Below, piece after piece: positions 1-6,500 of a stretch of 18,968 nt of DNA. The translations under genes were made by a program, and so were the position numbers. The stretch lies in assembly GCA_031255615.1 (NCBI GenBank), contig JAIRSD010000171.1, positions 1 to 18,968 of the forward strand, written 5' to 3'. Below the pieces are notes generated by a model that worked only from the letters and a program-made list of their open reading frames with translations, was not told where the DNA came from and did no database searches. The stretch comes from Treponema sp. Lineage in GTDB: Bacteria; Spirochaetota; Spirochaetia; Treponematales; Breznakiellaceae. Positions within the stretch are counted from its first letter, which is position 1; every line of letters starts with the position of its first letter.

Positions 1-173
1 ACGGCGTTTATATTATGATCATAATTAAGTACGGCGGATACCGCGTAACCGCCCCAGCTATGCCCAACCGGCATTATAGGCAGGCCGTTGAAATCGTCCG
101 ATCTTTCAACATGAAGCAAGACGCAAGCGCATTTTTTCATTTCGCCAAGCCTCTCCATACCCGTATAACACAT
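1..173 (-). pseudogene. Alpha/beta hydrolase fragment, runs off the left edge
   Basis: Read on the minus strand, the frame ending at base 1 encodes the nucleophile elbow of an alpha/beta hydrolase: residues PIMPVGHSWGGYAVSAVLNY, with G-H-S-W-G as the GxSxG motif and its serine as the expected nucleophile. The rest of the protein lies outside the window. In this fold the elbow normally comes after 100 or more residues of N-terminal core. Here only about 40 residues separate it from the first ATG (171-173), and an ATG at 138-140 with GAGAGG upstream is the only start with a plausible ribosome binding site. Upstream lies a 16-bp hairpin and no recognisable hydrolase N-terminus. I therefore read it as a 5'-truncated remnant, possibly broken by rearrangement next to the repeat region. 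The motif is seen directly; truncation is inferred, and an upstream frameshift could also explain it. Confidence 0.5.
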
Positions 174-244
174 TATCAACGGAAATTCAATTCTTTTCCA
201 ACGCCCTGGGGACGGCGGCGTTCCGTAATTTTTTGTTGATTTTT

Positions 245-290
245 GAGGCTGGTTCAAAACCGGGGTTTTGAACCAGCCTCTTTTGTTTTA
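245..290 (+). terminator. Strong hairpin plus T tract, terminator-like
   Basis: A perfect 16-bp stem (245-260 with 265-280, loop CGGG) is followed by TTTTGTTTTA at 281-290, the form of a rho-independent terminator for plus-strand transcription. No plus-strand gene is seen to its left, and on the minus strand the stem has an A-run upstream rather than a T-run. It may serve a transcript from outside the window, or be another hairpin of the dispersed repeat family. Confidence 0.5.
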
Positions 291-387
291 TCTGTCGTTT
301 TGTATACGATGCATGCTGGGCGCCGCCGTCCATGCCGCTTTTACGGGGGCGCTTTTCCGTATTTCCGGTATATGCCGCACCCGCCAA

Positions 388-528
388 CGCGCAAGGGATA
401 GGAGCGGAACAAAAAACGGACCAAAAACCGCAGGTTTTTGGTCCGTCGATGATGTTTTCTTCGGGGGGCTGCCGGTTTTTTGTTGGAGCGGATAGCCCGG
501 TCAGCCCCCGGCGGGGGCTGATGCGCCC
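388..528 (+). repeat. Structured dispersed repeat, copy A
   Basis: Opens with GCGCA (389-393) followed by AGGGATAGGAGCGG, and closes with GATAGCCCGG (491-500), a perfect hairpin TCAGCCCCC/GGGGGCTGA (501-509 with 513-521) and TGCGCCC. GCGCA can pair with TGCGC (522-526), so the whole unit closes on itself. Unlike other copies, its centre holds a long branch: AACAAAAAACGG pairs imperfectly with CCGGTTTTTTGTT around 473-485, and inside it sits a perfect 14-bp stem (416-429 with 433-446). The 240-610 interval has no gene; this element, the hairpin at 245 and GC-rich palindromes (for example 566-590) account for most of it. Confidence 0.65.
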
Positions 529-610
529 GGATTATCTTTATTATGGCCTGGGGGCCCCTGATCCCGCCCGGAGGCGGGGGCTTCGTTTTCGGGGCTGTTC
601 CCGGTTTCGC

Positions 611-2017
611 TTAGGACCAGAGGCGGTTGTTGGACAGCTCGTAGTTCCATGCGTCGGTGGGTTCCCACTGGCCGGGGATGAGAGGGTGGATGTGCTGGGC
701 GATGAGTTCCTCGTTTAGTTCGTCGATGCCCAGGCCGGGTTTGTCGGGGACCGCGATATAGCCGTGGTCTACGATGGGTTTGGGCAGGCCCCGGACCAGG
801 TCGTCCCACCAGGGTACGTCCACGGAGTGGTTTTCCAGGACCAGGAAGTTTTCTGTGGCGGCGACGGAATGGACGCAGGCCATGGCCGCGATGGGGGTTT
901 CCGCCATGTGGACCGCCATGGCTACGCCGTATTCCTGGGCCAGGTCGCCGATTTTTTTGTTTTCCAGGATGCCGCCGGAGCTGAGGATGTCCGGATGGAT
1001 CACCGCCACGCCGCCGGATTCCAGCAGGGGTTTAAAGCCTTCTTTTAGGTAGATGTCTTCCCCGGTGGCGATGGGGGTTGTGGTGGCGTTGCGGAGCCGG
1101 ACGTAGTCGCCGGTCATCTGCCAGGGGATCATGTCTTCGGCCCAGGCAATGTTGTAGGGTTCAATCCGGCGGGCCAGTTTTATGCAGTCCTCCACTCCCA
1201 GGTGGCCGAAGTGGTCAATCGCCAGGGGAATGTCCCAGCCGATGACTTCCCTTACTTCCTTGACGTACTGTTCAAGGTGGTCGAGGCCCTTTTCGGTGAT
1301 GTGGATCCCCGTGAAGGGGTGGGCTATGTTCTGGATGTCATAGGCGGCGTTCCGCAGGGCGTAAAATTCGCCGTCGAGTTTGTTCCGGTTCCGCAGGTAC
1401 GCGCGGTACTCCCGGCCCCTGGTGCGGAATTCTTCCAGGAAGCCCAGGGGGGCGGTGAGGGCGCCGGGAACGTCAAAGAGGAGTCCGATTCCCAGGTCCA
1501 TCTTGAGGAAGGTAAAGCCCTTGGCCATCCGCTCCTTGAGGGCCTTCCCCATGTCCTTGCCGCTGTGTTTGCCTTCCACGTCGGTATCGCAGTAGCAGCG
1601 GATCTTGTCCCGGAACTTGCCGCCCAGCATCTGGTAGACGGGGACGCCGTAGGCTTTTCCCGCCAGGTCCCAGAGGGCGATTTCCACGGCGCAGACGCCG
1701 CCGGCCTGGCGGCTGTGCCAGCCGTACTGTTTGATCTTGCGGAAGATCTTGTCGATGTTGCAGGGATTCTCGCCGATAAGCAGGTTCTTCAACATCAGGG
1801 CGTAGGTCTTGGTGGCCCCGTCCCGGACTTCCCCGTAGCCCACGATGCCCTGGTTGGTGTAGAGCTTCATGATGGTGCAGTGCATGGGGGCGTCCGCGAT
1901 GTCGGTAAAACGAATATCGGTGATCTTGAGGCCGGAGGGTTTGCCGCCGGTCTTTACGAAGTTAAGCAGTTCCCCGTACTCGCTTCCGGGTTTTGGGGAC
2001 AGATTCGATTCGCTCAT
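611..2017 (-). CDS. Enolase-superfamily sugar-acid dehydratase (mandelate racemase/MLE type)
   Basis: A 468-residue protein of the mandelate racemase/muconate lactonizing group, probably dehydrating an aldonate or similar acid sugar in the cytoplasm. The N-terminal capping domain covers about 30-140 and the barrel follows. Visible barrel features are K172 in LKMDLG, metal ligands D268 (AIDHFGH), E294 (AWAEDM) and E320 (TGED), and H370 in AVHMAETP, then AATENFLVLENHSVDVPWW, which recalls the mannonate/galactonate dehydratase-like subgroup. An insertion of about 60 residues (177-240) between the K172 strand and D268 is unusual in length. Start: AGGAG lies 7 bases before the ATG. It is divergent from two SDR genes across a 121-bp gap containing TATAAT (2040-2045, plus strand) without a clear -35. 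The family is secure; the substrate cannot be assigned from sequence. Confidence 0.88.
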   Translation of the reverse strand: MSESNLSPKPGSEYGELLNFVKTGGKPSGLKITDIRFTDIADAPMHCTIMKLYTNQGIVGYGEVRDGATKTYALMLKNLLIGENPCNIDKIFRKIKQYGWHSRQAGGVCAVEIALWDLAGKAYGVPVYQMLGGKFRDKIRCYCDTDVEGKHSGKDMGKALKERMAKGFTFLKMDLGIGLLFDVPGALTAPLGFLEEFRTRGREYRAYLRNRNKLDGEFYALRNAAYDIQNIAHPFTGIHITEKGLDHLEQYVKEVREVIGWDIPLAIDHFGHLGVEDCIKLARRIEPYNIAWAEDMIPWQMTGDYVRLRNATTTPIATGEDIYLKEGFKPLLESGGVAVIHPDILSSGGILENKKIGDLAQEYGVAMAVHMAETPIAAMACVHSVAATENFLVLENHSVDVPWWDDLVRGLPKPIVDHGYIAVPDKPGLGIDELNEELIAQHIHPLIPGQWEPTDAWNYELSNNRLWS

Positions 2018-2138
2018 GGTTATTCTCCTGTGGGTATTGTATAATGACGGGGTGTTTTAAGAAAGTCCGTAAAGAGGGAAAAGGGCGGGGCCGGAGCAAT
2101 CGGGAACCGTTGATACCTGGGCGGTAAGGAGGAGAGCG

Positions 2139-2924
2139 ATGGGACTGAAGGATAAGGTCGTCTTTATCACCGACGGCCTTTCCCCGGCGGGGCAGGGGAT
2201 TGCCGCCCGGCTGGCGGAGGAGGGGGCCCGTGTGGCGGCGAATGTGTTTCCCGCCGGTCCGGGCTCTTCGGTTCGGGCTGAATTGGTTACCCACGGGGAC
2301 CCGCTTTCCGGGGCTTCGATTGAGGGGGCGGTGCGGGAGGTTCTGGATACATACGGCTGTATCGACGTGCTTGTGTTTAACAATAACGAGTTGATTCCCG
2401 CCGCGCTGGAATTTTGCGACGATGAGACTTACGACAGGGTTATGGGGGTGAACGTCAAGAGCGCCTACCTCTATGTCCGCGCCGCCGGGCCTGCCATGAA
2501 AGAGCGGAGGGCCGGTAATTTTGTGTTTGTCAGTTCCATTCACGGCGAAAAGCCTTTTGGCGGGTGTTTCGCCTACAGTATGGCCAAGGGTTGTCTTAAA
2601 AACCTTGCCCGGGAGATGGTGCTGGACATGGGGAAATATAATATTCGGACCAACGTGATAGAAATGGGGCCCATGGAAGGATCCTGGGAGGATTTCTACT
2701 CCGATGCGTCCCCCCTTTACGAACACGCCAGGGAGCGGGTCAACGGTCCGCGGATGGGGACCGTCCAGGATATTGCGGAGGCGGTTCTTTACTTTGCCGG
2801 CGGCGGGTCGGGCTTCGCCAACGGCAGCGAACTGCGGCTGGACGGGGGATTCCTTTTGACCTACGTGACCGCCCGGAGGAATCTGGACCGGGCCACGGGC
2901 GAGGAAATAAAGCAGATATGGTGA
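2139..2924 (+). CDS. SDR family oxidoreductase with atypical glycine motif
   Basis: A 261-residue short-chain dehydrogenase/reductase of the classical size. The catalytic set is present: serine in VSSIHG and Y-x3-K in YSMAK, followed by the usual PMEGSWEDF and LDGGF segments near the end. Two family signatures are altered. The TGxxxGxG nucleotide loop reads TDGLSPAGQG near residue 11, and the NNAG motif reads NNNE. So NAD(P) binding may be modified, but the active-site residues argue against simple decay. The start has an excellent AAGGAGGAG ribosome binding site 4-6 bases upstream. It is followed after 72 bases by a second SDR and is divergent from the enolase-superfamily gene. Together they suggest a sugar or sugar-acid oxidation route; the substrate is unknown. 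The C-terminus (ATGEEIKQIW) is slightly extended. Confidence 0.85.
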   Translation: MGLKDKVVFITDGLSPAGQGIAARLAEEGARVAANVFPAGPGSSVRAELVTHGDPLSGASIEGAVREVLDTYGCIDVLVFNNNELIPAALEFCDDETYDRVMGVNVKSAYLYVRAAGPAMKERRAGNFVFVSSIHGEKPFGGCFAYSMAKGCLKNLAREMVLDMGKYNIRTNVIEMGPMEGSWEDFYSDASPLYEHARERVNGPRMGTVQDIAEAVLYFAGGGSGFANGSELRLDGGFLLTYVTARRNLDRATGEEIKQIW

Positions 2925-2996
2925 GGGGCTTTTCCGGGGCGGCGGTTCCGGGGAACGGTTGTTGTACAACGGCCCGGGCGGGCCGGGGAGCGGGGT

Positions 2997-3770
2997 ATGG
3001 GACTTGAGGGGAGAGCGGCGGTGGTAACCGGGTCGGCCACCGGTATTGGGCAGGGGATTACCGTTGCCCTGGTTCAGGCCGGGGCGAAGGTGGCGGGGAC
3101 TTACAACAGCGATCCGCCGGACGAGACGATCCGCCTGGTCCGGGAAGCGGGGGGGGATTATTACCCCGTCCAGACCGATATGCGGGACCGGGAAAGCATC
3201 CGCAATCTTTTTGCGGACGCCTTTAGCCGCTACGGCAGGATCGACATTCTGGTGAACAACGCGGCGGTGCAACTGAATAAGCTGCTCTTTGAATACAGCG
3301 AATCGGAGTACGACTGGCTGATGACGGTAAACGTGAAGGGTTACTGGCGGGCTATTCAGGAAGTGGTTCCCTATATGAAAAGGGCCCGCTACGGCAGGAT
3401 CATCAATGTGGCGTCTATTCACAATAAACGGCCCACCGGATTCGACGCTATCTACGGCACCGCCAAGGGGGGGGTCAAGATGCTTACCCGTGAGGCCGCC
3501 CTGGCCCTGGGGCCCTACGGCATCACGGTGAATACCCTGAGTCCCGGGGCGGTCCGGGTGCCTCCCAGTGCGGTGAAAAAGCCTATAGACCGCCGGTTGT
3601 CCGGCGGCGCGATTCCCGAATTCTACAATTACCCGCCGGGGAATTTCCTTAGCGGCCGTCCGGGGCAGCCTTATGACATGGGGTTCCTGGTTTCCTTTAT
3701 GGCGGACGAGCGCAGCGTGTTTATGACCGGCTCCGATATTCGCTCCGACGGCGGCGCGATGATGTACTGA
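2997..3770 (+). CDS. Classical SDR family oxidoreductase
   Basis: A 257-residue classical SDR, most like glucose/gluconate-type or 3-oxoacyl-reductase-type dehydrogenases. The cofactor motif is intact (VVTGSATGIGQG at about 9-20), as are NNAAV, the catalytic serine in INVASIHN and YGTAK, and the C-terminal DIRSDGG. It shares the SIH-(G/N)-(E/K)-(K/R)-P stretch after the catalytic serine with the preceding SDR, so the two are likely paralogues or at least act on related substrates. The ribosome binding site is weak (GGGGAGCGGGGT before ATG), which fits a downstream gene of a two-gene transcript. With the divergent dehydratase it forms a plausible sugar-acid catabolic locus, where the SDR would interconvert hydroxyl and keto groups. 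Specificity is not readable here. Confidence 0.88.
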   Translation: MGLEGRAAVVTGSATGIGQGITVALVQAGAKVAGTYNSDPPDETIRLVREAGGDYYPVQTDMRDRESIRNLFADAFSRYGRIDILVNNAAVQLNKLLFEYSESEYDWLMTVNVKGYWRAIQEVVPYMKRARYGRIINVASIHNKRPTGFDAIYGTAKGGVKMLTREAALALGPYGITVNTLSPGAVRVPPSAVKKPIDRRLSGGAIPEFYNYPPGNFLSGRPGQPYDMGFLVSFMADERSVFMTGSDIRSDGGAMMY

Positions 3771-3827
3771 TAACGTGTTGCAGCGCTTCCGCTTGTAAAC
3801 TATCGACAGGTAAACAGGGGCAGGGCG

Positions 3828-3914
3828 TTCGTCATTGCGGGCGCAGCGAATCAATCCAAGAAAGGGGAATTTCCCGTCTGGATTGCTTCGGCGCTGCGTG
3901 CCGCGCAAGGACGG
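3828..3914. repeat. Palindromic dispersed repeat (CATTGCG...GCAATCC type)
   Basis: An imperfect 85-90-nt palindrome: the left arm GTCATTGCGGGCGCAGCG... and the complement of the right arm GTCCTTGCGCGGCACGCAGCG both end in (A)GCAATCCA-like or ATCAATCCA sequence. Its minus-strand translation gives the SLRGTQRRSNP-type string known as a widespread spurious peptide from intergenic repeats in many bacterial genomes. It is followed by a second 12-bp inverted repeat, GGCGCACAAAGG (4011-4022) with CCTTTGTGCGCC (4057-4068). No gene is visible in 3771-4515; this repeat, that hairpin and copy B of the structured repeat fill most of it. Confidence 0.65.
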
Positions 3915-4010
3915 TTGTCTTGCGAAAAGTCTTACCATTCGTATTCGCGGATGTTCTGTTTTCACCTAAGCTGTTTATATTTCTGGATGTAGAAGATTGT
4001 AAACCGCCAG

Positions 4011-4068
4011 GGCGCACAAAGGGACGCGAGGGAATGGGCAATCGCTTTCTGCCCCGCCTTTGTGCGCC
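4011..4068. repeat. 12-bp inverted repeat with 34-nt loop
   Basis: GGCGCACAAAGG at 4011-4022 is an exact reverse complement of CCTTTGTGCGCC at 4057-4068. The interior (GACGCGAGGGAATGGG...) is related in style to the CACAAAGG repeat at 6316-6360. No open frame of interest crosses it. Confidence 0.5.
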
Positions 4069-4152
4069 TTCTTCGCCGCTGCGGTGTATTTCCTGCGTTC
4101 ACATATCCTGCTTTTTAGTCCGGGCAATCTATTAGAGGGGGCTTTTGTTTTT

Positions 4153-4224
4153 GGAGTTTCGCGGAGCGAAACTCCAGGCTCCCGGGGAAGATCCTTTGAG
4201 TTGCCGCGCGGAGCGCGGTAACTC
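4153..4224. repeat. Two hairpin cassettes upstream of repeat copy B
   Basis: The first stem is GGAGTTTCGC (4153-4162) with GCGAAACTCC (4166-4175), loop GGA. The second is GAGTTGCCGCGC (4198-4209) with GCGCGGTAACTC (4213-4224), one G-T wobble. The first stem recurs exactly at 10571-10593, also next to a core copy, with the loop changed to GAA. Confidence 0.6.
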
Positions 4225-4238
4225 CGAAAGGCACGCCC

Positions 4239-4373
4239 GCGCAAGGGATAGGAGGGGTGCGGAGCATCCACGGCGCGGAGCGGCGGGGCCGGAGGCGAAG
4301 CCGCAGTCCTGGCAGCCTTCGGTTGCCTTGATAGCCCGGTTTTTCGTGCGGCTCCGCCGCAAAAAATGCGCCC
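4239..4373 (+). repeat. Structured dispersed repeat, copy B
   Basis: Starts GCGCAAGGGATAGGAGGGG (4239-4257), continues TGCGGAGC and a GC-rich middle (GGGGCCGGAGGCGAAGCC), then TTGATAGCCCGG and a hairpin whose arms are a T-run plus GCGG and CCGC plus an A-run (about 4340-4366). It closes with TGCGC (4367-4371), which pairs with the opening GCGCA. A further small hairpin GGCAGCCTTCGGTTGCC replaces part of the middle seen in copies D and E. Confidence 0.65.
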
Positions 4374-4423
4374 CCAAAACGCAACACGCGGTCGATTATC
4401 TCTTTTCAAACCCGGCGGGGCGT

Positions 4424-4453
4424 TTGACAGGGGCCGGTCCTCTGGGCTAGTAT
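4424..4453 (+). promoter_or_regulatory. Sigma70-type promoter upstream of the small ORF and mgtE
   Basis: An exact -35 TTGACA (4424-4429), an 18-bp spacer and TAGTAT (4448-4453) as -10. Transcription would start near 4460, leaving a leader of about 55 nt before the small ORF and about 305 nt before mgtE. Confidence 0.55.
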
Positions 4454-4515
4454 GACAGTCTAGTCTGGGCGTCGCCCGGTTCCCGCCCGGCGGGTTTAAT
4501 ACGGAGGAGGTTTAC

Positions 4516-4647
4516 ATGGGTTCGCGTAAGAAAAACGACGCTGACAGCGACCCTTACGGTAGTAAGCGCGTGAACGCGGACCCGACCCTTCCGGAGGCCC
4601 TTTCCTTCGCCGGGGCGGCGTTTCTTCCGGGGATTTCGGCTTTCTAA
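4516..4647 (+). CDS. Small ORF, 43 residues, possible leader peptide for mgtE
   Basis: Begins at ATG 4516 just after a near-perfect ribosome binding site (GGAGGAGG, 5 bases upstream) and a good promoter, which makes translation likely. The peptide starts MGSRKKNDADSDPYGSKRVN, continues NADPTLPEALSF and ends in a short hydrophobic stretch (GAAFLPGISAF). It has no signal peptide or recognised domain. It lies 118 bases before mgtE on the same strand. The acidic, proline-containing segments (DADSDP, ADPTLPEA) recall the acidic/proline leader MgtL of enteric mgtA, whose translation senses low Mg2+. That link is an inference from position and composition only. Alternatives are an independent small protein or a fortuitous frame in a structured leader. 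Confidence 0.5.
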   Translation: MGSRKKNDADSDPYGSKRVNADPTLPEALSFAGAAFLPGISAF

Positions 4648-4765
4648 GGCTGCCCTCCCGCGTACCGCTCTTTGTCCGCGTTCTCATTCTTTTACCTATA
4701 AGTCTCTGTTCAGTGTCCTTGTAAGCGGACGCATAGGGCCGTCTGTGCCTATGGAGGATGTCTGA

Positions 4766-6106
4766 ATGAAAGAAGTATTGCTCAATTTGCTGCGCGCCGA
4801 TTCCCTTGACGGGGCGGCGTTGAAGGCGGCGCTGCCGCTGGTGGACGCCGCCGATATTGCGGAGCTGTTCGATGCGCTGGACAAGAACAACATACTCCGC
4901 TTGTACCGGATTCTGCCGAAGGATCTGGCGGCGGAGGTGTTTTCGGAGATCGAGAAGGACCGGCAGCAGTTTATTGTGGAGGCTCTGACAGATGTTGAGG
5001 TCGGCGATATGGTCAACCGGCTTTTCGTGGACGACGCGGTGGACTTTATCGAGGAGATGCCCGCCAATGTGGTGAACCGGGTGCTGGGAACGGTGAACCC
5101 GGAAAAGCGGCGGGTTATAAACCAGCTTTTGCAGTACCCCGACGATTCGGCGGGCAGTATTATGACCACCGAGTACATCGCCCTGCGGGAGACCGCCGCG
5201 GTGCGGGAGGCCTTTGATCTTATCCGCGCCACCGGTCTGGACAAGGAGACGATCTACACCTGTTACGTGATCCGGCAGGATCGGGTTCTTTTAGGGGAGA
5301 TTTCGGCCAAGACTCTGATGCTTTCCGCCCTGGAGGACCGGATTGCGGATCTGATGGACCCGAACCCGGTGTTTGTCAAGACCTTTGACGACCAGGAGGC
5401 GGTGGCGGGGCTGTTCAAAAAATACGGGCTCCTGGCGATGCCGGTGGTGGACCGGGAACAGCGGATGGTGGGCATTATCACGGTGGACGACATTGTGGAA
5501 GTCATTGACGAGGAGGCCACCGAAGACCTGGAGAAGATGAACGCCCTGAATCCCTCGGACGATCCCTATCTGAAAACAAGCATCCTGAGGCTGGCCCGGA
5601 ACCGCATCCTGTGGCTGCTGGTCCTGATGCTGTCGGCGACGATTACGGGGAGCATTATCAGCGGCTTTGAGGAGGCCCTGGGCATGCTGCCCATGCTGGT
5701 GGCCTTTATCCCTATGCTGATGGATACCGGCGGGAACGCGGGGGCCCAGGCTTCGGCCCTGATCATCCGCGGCATGGCCCTGGACGAGATCCGGTTTCAG
5801 GATCTGTTCCGTGTTATCTGGCGGGAGCTTCGCATCGCCGCGCTCTGCGGCCTGGCTCTGGGGGCGGTCAATTTTGTGCGGATCTATCTGATGAACGGGC
5901 CCGATCTGGCGCTGGCCTGCACAGTGACCCTGAGTTTGTTTCTCACGGTTCTGATGGCAAAAACTATCGGCTGCGTCCTTCCCCTCCTGGCCAGGAAGAT
6001 CCGGCTGGACCCGGCCATCATGGCGGCCCCTCTTATTACTACCATCGTGGACGCGGCTTCTCTGCTGGTTTACCTTTCCCTGGCCCGGTCCGTGTTTTTT
6101 GGATAG
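4766..6106 (+). CDS. mgtE: MgtE family magnesium channel/transporter
   Basis: A 446-residue inner-membrane Mg2+ channel/transporter of full family length. The N-terminal superhelical MgtE_N domain covers about 1-135. Two CBS domains follow (about 140-260; the second is clear in GLLAMPVVDREQRMVGIITV). A linker helix rich in D and E (IDEEATEDLEKMNAL) leads to five membrane helices from about 275 to the end. The pore signature appears as PMLMDTGGNAGAQASALIIRG, typical of the family. Gating by Mg2+ binding to the N and CBS domains is known for MgtE and expected here. The start has GGAGG 9 bases upstream, and the CCTAT of GCCTATGGAGG can pair with ATAGG about 15 bases earlier (around 4732-4752), which could partly mask the site. 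No canonical M-box riboswitch was recognised upstream. Confidence 0.93.
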   Translation: MKEVLLNLLRADSLDGAALKAALPLVDAADIAELFDALDKNNILRLYRILPKDLAAEVFSEIEKDRQQFIVEALTDVEVGDMVNRLFVDDAVDFIEEMPANVVNRVLGTVNPEKRRVINQLLQYPDDSAGSIMTTEYIALRETAAVREAFDLIRATGLDKETIYTCYVIRQDRVLLGEISAKTLMLSALEDRIADLMDPNPVFVKTFDDQEAVAGLFKKYGLLAMPVVDREQRMVGIITVDDIVEVIDEEATEDLEKMNALNPSDDPYLKTSILRLARNRILWLLVLMLSATITGSIISGFEEALGMLPMLVAFIPMLMDTGGNAGAQASALIIRGMALDEIRFQDLFRVIWRELRIAALCGLALGAVNFVRIYLMNGPDLALACTVTLSLFLTVLMAKTIGCVLPLLARKIRLDPAIMAAPLITTIVDAASLLVYLSLARSVFFG

Positions 6107-6194
6107 GCGGCGCGGCGCGCTGTACGGCTGGGGCGGCTGCCCTGCCGGGGGCCGCCCGCGTCATCGCGGATACCTCCCGGCGGCGGAGGCATCC

Positions 6195-6311
6195 GCGCAG
6201 GGATAGGAGGCCGCGAAGCGGCCCCGGTGCTCCGCACCAGGGCCGGAGGCGAAACCGGGGCCCCGGCGCCTGCCCTGACAGCCCCCGCCACGGACGGGGA
6301 TTGAAGGCGCC
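6195..6311 (+). repeat. Structured dispersed repeat, copy C (diverged)
   Basis: GCGCAGGGATAGGAGG (6195-6210) has lost one A relative to other copies. The middle has the GGGCCGGAGGCGAAACCGG-like segment, then TGACAGCCCCCG, a CCCCG/CGGGG hairpin and GGCGCC instead of TGCGCCC, so the closing stem is not kept. A hairpin GCGGATACCTCC/GGAGGCATCCGC precedes it. The 6107-6500 gap holds this copy, the CACAAAGG repeat and the 74-bp tandem repeat; no gene is seen. Confidence 0.55.
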
Positions 6312-6315
6312 TTTT

Positions 6316-6358
6316 TCATTCCTTCGTGTTCCTTTGTGCCCCTTCGTGGTTAAAATTC
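6316..6358. repeat. Dispersed CACAAAGG/CACGAAGG repeat
   Basis: The minus-strand reading is CCACGAAGGGGCACAAAGG followed by AACACGAAGGAATG. Translated, it gives the NHEGAQRNTKE string, a well-known spurious peptide from a short intergenic repeat found in many unrelated bacteria. It is not evidence of a gene. Confidence 0.6.
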
Positions 6359-6478
6359 CTATTCCCGGTCATTTCGCTTATCCGGTGGTGTAGTGCAATC
6401 AAGGTAGTAGTTCGCCTTTGTGGTTCACATTCCTGTTCCCGGCTCTTTCGCTTATCCGGTGATAAGGTGCTGGACCGA
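6341..6478. repeat. Imperfect 74-bp tandem duplication
   Basis: The segment with ATTCCTATTCCCGGTCATTT at 6355 recurs as ATTCCTGTTCCCGGCTCTTT at 6429, an offset of exactly 74 bases. Both are followed by CGCTTATCCGGTG and preceded by (C/T)GTGGTT. The two units have diverged at about one base in six. It lies directly downstream of iorB. Confidence 0.6.
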
Positions 6479-6500
6479 GTATTGCGCCGTCTCCACCGGT

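Noticed and set aside
1202..2044. 280-codon plus-strand open frame opposite the dehydratase
   Set aside because: It is a mirror frame of a well-supported enolase-superfamily gene with no domain or ribosome binding site of its own.
1962..3965. 667-codon minus-strand open frame across both SDR genes
   Set aside because: It is antisense to two clear SDR genes, rich in P, G, R and H as expected for a GC-rich shadow frame, and its start lies in a palindromic repeat that yields the SLRGTQRRSNP artefact.
4145..4380. CRISPR array
   Set aside because: The repeated units are palindromic modules of different sequence without regular spacing or unique spacers, and no cas gene is present.
3975..4450. 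Several 80-144-codon frames in the 4.0-4.45 kb spacer
   Set aside because: They read through palindromic repeats, lack ribosome binding sites, and similar strings recur at the other repeat copies, so they are repeat translations.
4460..4765. M-box (ykoK) Mg2+ riboswitch before mgtE
   Set aside because: I could not find the conserved M-box blocks; only a small hairpin and the short ORF are visible.
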